A DNA stretch of 64,000 nt from Gordonia sp. ABSL11-1 (GTDB lineage: Bacteria > Actinomycetota > Actinomycetes > Mycobacteriales > Mycobacteriaceae): assembly GCF_030315685.1 (NCBI RefSeq), contig NZ_JASXSI010000005.1, positions 124,001 to 188,000 of the forward strand, given 5' to 3'. Both the position numbers and the translations under genes were made by a program. Of the stretch, positions 59,487 to 64,000 are shown one piece after another. Position 1 is the stretch's first letter. The number at the start of each line of letters is the position of its first letter. The notes under the pieces are model-generated. The model was not told the origin of the DNA and ran no database searches. It saw nothing but the letters and a program-made list of their open reading frames with translations.

Positions 59487-61325
59487 GGCGCGAAGGAGCT
59501 GCTGCGGTTGGCCACGGCCGGGTCGGTCGACGACGGCAAGTCGACTCTGATCGGACGCCTGCTCTTCGACTCCAAGAGCATCTTCACCGATCAGTTGGAG
59601 TCCATCGAACGGACCAGTGCCGAGCGCGGCGACGAATATGCGAATCTGGCGCTGCTGACCGATGGGCTGCGTGCCGAACGGGAGCAGGGCATCACGATCG
59701 ATGTCGCCTATCGGTACTTCACCACGCCGCGTCGCAAGTTCATCATCGCCGACACCCCGGGTCACGTGCAGTACACGCGCAACATGGTGACGGGGGCGTC
59801 GACCGCCGACCTGGCGATGATCCTCATCGACGCCCGCAAGGGTGTGCTGGAACAGACCAGGCGACATGCCTTCCTGTCGTCCCTGCTGGGCATCCCGCAC
59901 CTCACCATCTGCGTCAACAAGATGGATCTGGTCGACTGGTCGCAGGATCGGTTCGACGAGATCGTCGACGACTTCGTCTCTTTCGCAGCGAAATTGAACG
60001 TCACCGATCTGACCTTCATCCCGTTGTCGGCGCTGGCGGGTGACAACGTCGTCGACCAGTCGGTGAACATGCCGTGGTACGAGGGACGGCCGCTGCTGAG
60101 TCACCTCGAGAACGTCTACATCGCTTCGGACCGCAATCTCATCGACGCCCGTATGCCCGTGCAGTATGTGATCCGGCCTCAACGCAGCGACGGTGCGGAT
60201 CATCGGGCGTATGCGGGCACGGTGGCGGGCGGCATCTTCGCGCGTGGCGACGAGATCATCGTGCTGCCCGGCGGTTTCAGCACCACGATCACCGAGATCT
60301 GGGGTCCGGGTGGTGCGAAGGTCGACGAGGCGTTCGCGTCGATGGCGGTCTCGATCGAACTCGCCGACGAGATCGACATCGTCCGCGGTGACATGCTTGC
60401 CCGCCCGAACAACCGCCCGTATGTGGGCCGCGACCTCGACGCGATGGTGTGCTGGTTCTCCGACGACACGGAACTGCGGCCCGGCAACCGCTACCAATTG
60501 ATGTGCGGGACGCGACTGACCCGAGCCCAGATCGGTGGGCTCAACTATCGACTCGACGTCAACAGCCTGCATCGTGACGAGTCGGCGGACTCGTTGAAGC
60601 TCAACGAGATCGCCCGGATCACGCTGCACACGCAACAGCCGATGCTGTTCGATGCCTACCGCAAGAACCGTGAGACCGGGAGTTTCATCCTGATCGACGA
60701 GGCGACGAACAAGACCGTCGCCGCCGGGATGATCACGGCGCCGGTCAGTATGGACAGTCATGTGGTGTGGCAGACGACGAAGGTGGCCCGCGATCAGCGC
60801 GCGCACCAGGGCGCGACGATCTGGCTCACCGGTCTGTCGGGTTCCGGGAAGTCGTCGTTGGCCACCGAGCTCGAACGGCGGCTGGTCGCCGAGGGACGCC
60901 CGGCGTACCTGATGGACGGGGACAATCTGCGTCACGGCCTCAACTCGGATCTCGGCTTCTCCGACGACGACCGGCGCGAGAACATCCGTCGGACGAGTGA
61001 GGTCGCCGCCCTGTTCGCCGACTCCGGCGCGGTCGCCATCGTCTCGCTGATCAGTCCCTTCGCCGAAGAGCGTCAACGCGCCCGGGAGATCCACGCGGAG
61101 CAGCGCCTGCCGTTCTTCGAGATCTTCGTCGACACCCCTCTCGACCTCTGCGAACAGCGTGACCCGAAAGGTTTGTATGCCAAGGCTCGTCGTGGTGAGA
61201 TCAGTCAGTTCACCGGCATCGACTCGCCATACGAACGGCCGCAGAATGCCGACATCGTCGTGTCGCCGTCGGATGGATCACCCGCGGAGGTGGCCGACTC
61301 GGTCATCCGCAATCTGGGACTGTAG
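59415..61325 (+). CDS. cysNC: CysNC, fused sulfate adenylyltransferase GTPase and APS kinase
   Basis: The 636-residue fusion has a CysN half with GTPase motifs GSVDDGKSTLIGRLLFDS, ADTPGHVQYTRNMV and VNKMD, then EF-Tu-like barrels. The CysC half starts near residue 470 with IWLTGLSGSGKSSLATELER, GDNLRHGLNSDLGFSDDDR and FVDTPLDLCEQRDPKGLYAK. It yields PAPS for sulfotransferases and reduction. The first 24 residues (MGAGNEVSGPG twice) come from a 36-bp tandem repeat and are not part of the family; homology begins at AKELLRLATAGS. Confidence 0.93.
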   Translation: MGAGNEVSGPGWMGAGNEVSGPGRGAKELLRLATAGSVDDGKSTLIGRLLFDSKSIFTDQLESIERTSAERGDEYANLALLTDGLRAEREQGITIDVAYRYFTTPRRKFIIADTPGHVQYTRNMVTGASTADLAMILIDARKGVLEQTRRHAFLSSLLGIPHLTICVNKMDLVDWSQDRFDEIVDDFVSFAAKLNVTDLTFIPLSALAGDNVVDQSVNMPWYEGRPLLSHLENVYIASDRNLIDARMPVQYVIRPQRSDGADHRAYAGTVAGGIFARGDEIIVLPGGFSTTITEIWGPGGAKVDEAFASMAVSIELADEIDIVRGDMLARPNNRPYVGRDLDAMVCWFSDDTELRPGNRYQLMCGTRLTRAQIGGLNYRLDVNSLHRDESADSLKLNEIARITLHTQQPMLFDAYRKNRETGSFILIDEATNKTVAAGMITAPVSMDSHVVWQTTKVARDQRAHQGATIWLTGLSGSGKSSLATELERRLVAEGRPAYLMDGDNLRHGLNSDLGFSDDDRRENIRRTSEVAALFADSGAVAIVSLISPFAEERQRAREIHAEQRLPFFEIFVDTPLDLCEQRDPKGLYAKARRGEISQFTGIDSPYERPQNADIVVSPSDGSPAEVADSVIRNLGL

Positions 61326-61334
61326 AGGAGAGAC

Positions 61335-62093
61335 GTGGCGACCGACCGTGCACTCGCCGGTGAACTGGCAACGGCTGCAGGCGAATTGCTGATGGACATC
61401 CGCGCCACGAGCGGGCTGACGGGCAAAGAGCTCGGCAAGGCCGGCGATCTGCGGTCCAATGAGTTGTTGCTGGAGAGACTGGCTGCCGAGCGGCCTGACG
61501 ACGCGGTGCTGTCGGAGGAGTCCGCCGACGACAAGAACCGGCTGTCGGCGGACCGTGTGTGGATCGTCGACCCGGTGGACGGTACCCGGGAGTACGGCAC
61601 CGACGGCCACACGGATTGGGCGGTGCACGTGGCGCTCTGGTCGGCGACCGACGGCCTCGTCGCGGGAGCGGTGGCCCTGCCGGCCCTGGGGGTCACCTAT
61701 CTCGACGACGCTGCGACGGTCGCCCCGACCGACGGGCTCGCCGCGATGCCGCGGACCGACCGGCCCCGCGTGGTGGTGAGCGCCTCTCGGCCACCGGCCT
61801 TCTCACAGGCGGCCGCCGACGCCATCGGGGGCGAGGTGCTGCAGATGGGATCGGCCGGCGCGAAGGCGATGGCCATCGTCCGCGGTGAGGCCGACGCCTA
61901 CGTCCACGCGGGCGGTCAGTACGAGTGGGATTCTGCGGCGCCGGTGGCCGTCGCGCAGGCCAAGGGCCTGTGGTGTGGCCGTATCGATGGTTCGCCGCTG
62001 GTGTACAACCAGGACGACACCTACCTGCCCGATCTCGTGATCTGCAGGCCGGATTATCGCGACGCGATCATCGCGGTCACCGGCGCGGGCTGA
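61335..62093 (+). CDS. cysQ: CysQ, 3'(2'),5'-bisphosphate nucleotidase
   Basis: This 252-residue member of the inositol-monophosphatase superfamily has VLSEESADDKNRLSADRVW and WIVDPVDGTREYGTDGHTDW, which together carry the metal ligands Glu, Asp, Asp. The second metal site is AGGQYEWDSAAPVAVAQAKG near residue 196. It removes the 3'-phosphate from PAP left after PAPS use and may also tune PAPS level. GTG 61335 follows AGGAGAG, 9 bp after cysNC, so cysD-cysNC-cysQ form one operon. Confidence 0.92.
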   Translation: MATDRALAGELATAAGELLMDIRATSGLTGKELGKAGDLRSNELLLERLAAERPDDAVLSEESADDKNRLSADRVWIVDPVDGTREYGTDGHTDWAVHVALWSATDGLVAGAVALPALGVTYLDDAATVAPTDGLAAMPRTDRPRVVVSASRPPAFSQAAADAIGGEVLQMGSAGAKAMAIVRGEADAYVHAGGQYEWDSAAPVAVAQAKGLWCGRIDGSPLVYNQDDTYLPDLVICRPDYRDAIIAVTGAG

Positions 62094-62100
62094 TCGGGTC

Positions 62101-62160
62101 GAGGGCGGGACCCTTCGTGACAGCCCTCCGCTGGCGCTCCGGGCTTCCTCAGGGATCGGG
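62101..62160. repeat. Half element of the TCACGAAGG palindromic family
   Basis: CCCTTCGTGACAGCCCTCCG and a downstream GGGCTTCCTCAGGGATC match the right half of the element at 33342-33390. The left arm is missing. It lies between convergent cysQ and the GAF-domain gene. Confidence 0.6.
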
Positions 62161-62201
62161 TGTGGGGTGCCGGCGCGTCTGGCTTCCTGGGGGGCGGCCG
62201 G

Positions 62202-62687
62202 TCAGCTGATCGACTCGACGAGAATCTGCCCGATCGATTCGAGGCCGTGCTGGTCGATCTCGGAGAACCGGTCGGTGACCGGGCTGTCGAGATCGAAGAC
62301 GCCGATCAACTCGTCGCCACGCACCAGCGGCACGACCACCTCGGAACGGCTCGCCGCGTCACACGCGATGTGATCGGGCACCGCGTGCACATCAGCGACC
62401 CGCTGCGTGGCGCGGGTGCGGGCAGCGGCCCCGCAGACGCCCCGGTCCAGTGGGATGCGGACACACGCCGGCTGACCCTGGAACGGCCCGACGACCAGCT
62501 CGGTGCCGTCGAAGAAGTAGAAACCCACCCAGTTGACTTGCAGCAGAGCGTGGTACACGAGGGCCGACAGATTGGCGGCGTTGGCCACGAGATCGCTCTC
62601 GCCGGCCACCAGGGCCCGGGCGGCGTCGGCGAGGTCGGCGTACTGCTCGGCCGGGTCCGCGGAGATGGTGGGGACGTCACTGCTCAT
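62202..62687 (-). CDS. msrC: Free-methionine-(R)-sulfoxide reductase (GAF domain, fRMsr)
   Basis: This 161-residue single GAF-domain enzyme has NWVGFYFFDGTELVVGPFQG and the active-site block RGVCGAAARTRATQRVADVH followed by HAVPDHIACDAASRSEVVVP, with the catalytic and resolving cysteines. It reduces free Met-R-sulfoxide with thioredoxin-type electrons. ATG 62687 lies before VPTISADPAEQYADL; the longer open frame upstream is antisense to the lipoprotein gene. It is adjacent to but convergent with cysQ, giving a loose sulfur theme. Confidence 0.88.
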   Translation of the reverse strand: MSSDVPTISADPAEQYADLADAARALVAGESDLVANAANLSALVYHALLQVNWVGFYFFDGTELVVGPFQGQPACVRIPLDRGVCGAAARTRATQRVADVHAVPDHIACDAASRSEVVVPLVRGDELIGVFDLDSPVTDRFSEIDQHGLESIGQILVESIS

Positions 62688-62740
62688 GAGCCCAGGGTAA
62701 ACATCACGAGCACGCCGGGAATCACTTGTGCGCGCCCTGA

Positions 62741-63157
62741 TCAGTTCGGGCCACCCCGGCGGAGCATGTCCGCGACGGTGGTCTCCGGTTGCCCGGTGCA
62801 CAGGACCGAGAAGATCCGGGCGACAGGAACGAAGTTGCGCGTCGCACCCAGGGCCTTGATCACGGCGACCTGCGTCGACAGGTCGAGGTCGATGTACTCG
62901 CGGCAGGTCATCGTCGCCCAGTTGGCCGGCGCGGGTACCTCGCGCACCGTGTCGTCCGGCGGCGGTGCGAACGACGGTGGCTTCGTGGGATAGCTCGGGG
63001 TGGGATAGCTCGGGCCGGAATAGCCCGGGACGGACGAGTAGGTGGTCGTGGAGGTCGACGGTGCGGCCGGGTCGGCGACCGGCGTGCCGTCGACGGTGCA
63101 TCCCGCGATCACGAGAGCTGAGGCGGCAGCGGCCATGAGCGCCGCACCGCGCCTCAT
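62741..63157 (-). CDS. Secreted lipoprotein, proline-rich, 138 aa
   Basis: A lipoprotein signal (MRRGAALMAAAASALVIAGC, lipobox VIAGC with the acylated Cys near residue 20) leads into a Pro/Ser/Thr-rich spacer with repeats of SYPT. A compact C-terminal segment follows (NWATMTCREYIDLDLSTQVA, FVPVARIFSVLCTGQP) with two cysteines. This end resembles small mycobacterial lipoproteins of unknown role. Its start overlaps the stop of the EccA-like gene upstream by 4 bp, so the two are probably co-transcribed. Confidence 0.78.
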   Translation of the reverse strand: MRRGAALMAAAASALVIAGCTVDGTPVADPAAPSTSTTTYSSVPGYSGPSYPTPSYPTKPPSFAPPPDDTVREVPAPANWATMTCREYIDLDLSTQVAVIKALGATRNFVPVARIFSVLCTGQPETTVADMLRRGGPN

Positions 63158-64000
63158 CGCCGCAATCCCGACAGCACGCTGCGTATCGCGCTGCGCATGT
63201 CGTCCACCTCGATACGCATCAGGTCGTCCTGGGTGAGCGACTCGAGGTCGCCCATCGTGGAGAGCCGGTACTCGCGCTCCTCCTCCGCGGCCTCGACGAC
63301 GTTGCGGATGAAGCGACCGTTACCCGCGATGTCGGTGGCGCGTCGTGGTCCCGAGACATCTTCGCGCACATCGTGATACAGCGGGACGCAGGCCTGCTCG
63401 AGCTCCGCCAGCGCGTCAGGGGTGAGGAGCGAGTCGCGACGATTCGCGATGAAGTCGCCGATCCGCGAGAGCTCGTCGGGGGTGTACGACTCGAACCGCA
63501 CCCGGCGAGCGAACCTCGACGACAGTCCGTCGTTCGAGCGCAGGAACCGGTCGATCTCCCCGTCGTACCCGGCGATGATCACGACGAGCCGGTCCCGGTC
63601 GTCCTCCATCCGCGCCAGCAGCGTGTCGACGGCCTCCTTGCCGAAGGCGTCCCCGCCGGTGAGCCCCTGCTGGATCAGTGTGTAGGCCTCGTCGATGAAC
63701 AGCACCCCGTCCATCGCCGAGTCGATCACCGCCGACGTCTTCGGGGCCGTCGAACCGAGATGCTCGCCGACCATGTCGCGACGCGTCGCCTCGACGACCT
63801 TGTCGGTCTTGATGAATCCGAGTCCGCAGTAGATCTTGGCGACGATGCGCGCGACCGTCGTCTTGCCGGTGCCGGGTGGTCCGGTGAACGCGAGGTGCAG
63901 GCTGCGGGCCGATGTGGTGAGTCCGCGGTCGGCGCGCACCTTGGCGAGGGTCGCCGCCGACTGTAGTTTGGCGACCTGCTCCTTGACGGAGTCGAGGCCG
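63154..64000 (-). CDS. eccA: EccA-type AAA+ ATPase of type VII secretion (5' end off the window)
   Basis: The visible 282 codons are the C-terminal CbxX/CfqX-type AAA+ domain. GLDSVKEQVAKLQSAATLAK leads into Walker A FTGPPGTGKTTVARIVAKIY. Walker B follows in MDGVLFIDEAYTLIQQG, then VIIAGYDGEIDRFLRSNDGL with SSRFARRVRF as arginine finger. The N-terminal TPR half lies beyond position 64000. EccA proteins support ESX substrate handling; which ESX locus cannot be told. The lipoprotein gene follows with overlapping ends. Confidence 0.85.
   Translation of the reverse strand, partial: GLDSVKEQVAKLQSAATLAKVRADRGLTTSARSLHLAFTGPPGTGKTTVARIVAKIYCGLGFIKTDKVVEATRRDMVGEHLGSTAPKTSAVIDSAMDGVLFIDEAYTLIQQGLTGGDAFGKEAVDTLLARMEDDRDRLVVIIAGYDGEIDRFLRSNDGLSSRFARRVRFESYTPDELSRIGDFIANRRDSLLTPDALAELEQACVPLYHDVREDVSGPRRATDIAGNGRFIRNVVEAAEEEREYRLSTMGDLESLTQDDLMRIEVDDMRSAIRSVLSGLRR

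Noticed and set aside
59406..61094. 562-codon minus-strand frame opposite cysNC
   Set aside because: It is a shadow of the CysNC coding region with no recognisable protein features.

Overview
The window is high-GC actinobacterial DNA and most resembles Gordonia or a close relative in the Mycobacteriales. The evidence is an antigen-85-type mycolyltransferase, a type VII secretion EccA-type ATPase at the right edge, mycofactocin-type dehydrogenases, and a KstR-controlled sterol catabolism locus arranged much as in Mycobacterium and Rhodococcus. The genus is an inference from gene content. No tRNA, rRNA, CRISPR array or intact transposase was seen.

Left part (1-14.1 kb), general metabolism: a membrane acyltransferase running off the left edge, an MFS exporter, a TIGR03086 protein with an apparent 3' frameshift divergent from a WYL regulator around a perfect inverted repeat, a transketolase-like protein, decayed PaaI/MaoC fragments, the echA9-echA8 pair, a MoxR ATPase with a VWA partner, and two mycofactocin-type SDRs divergent from an MftR-like TetR regulator.

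Sterol region (14.2-46.2 kb): kstR diverges from fadE34. A compact operon fadE28-fadE29-chsH2-chsH1-ltp2-fadD shortens the C3 steroid side chain. After two transporters, a small membrane protein, a DUF6918 protein and a truncated SDR come the divergent kstD-chsH3(hsd4B) and hsaE-hsaG-hsaF operons (ring B opening; final pyruvate and propionyl-CoA release). Then kshA with a small Cys-rich gene diverges from hsaA-hsaC-hsaB, followed by DUF1214, SDR and sulfotransferase genes. Six KstR-type operators (TNNAACNNGTTNNA) lie at these promoters, with a seventh near match. The hydrolase hsaD, normally between hsaA and hsaC, is absent; a palindromic repeat occupies its place.

Right part (46.2-64 kb): TMEM175 and LacI pseudogenes, a DHA2 exporter, an LldD2-type dehydrogenase, an echA-fadE-fadE-fadE operon behind a KstR2-like site, a secreted glycoside hydrolase, a pair of paralogous unknown genes between two 71-bp palindromes, a secreted unknown protein, an IclR regulator divergent from cysD-cysNC-cysQ (PAPS synthesis and recycling), free-methionine-sulfoxide reductase, a lipoprotein and eccA.

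The most unusual content is repetitive DNA: a 71-bp palindrome family (three copies), a palindromic family built on TCACGAAGG/CCTTCGTGA (four copies, two inside sterol operons), 21-bp triple repeats at two intergenic sites, and a 36-bp tandem repeat translated in frame at the N-termini of two unrelated genes (sulfotransferase and CysNC).
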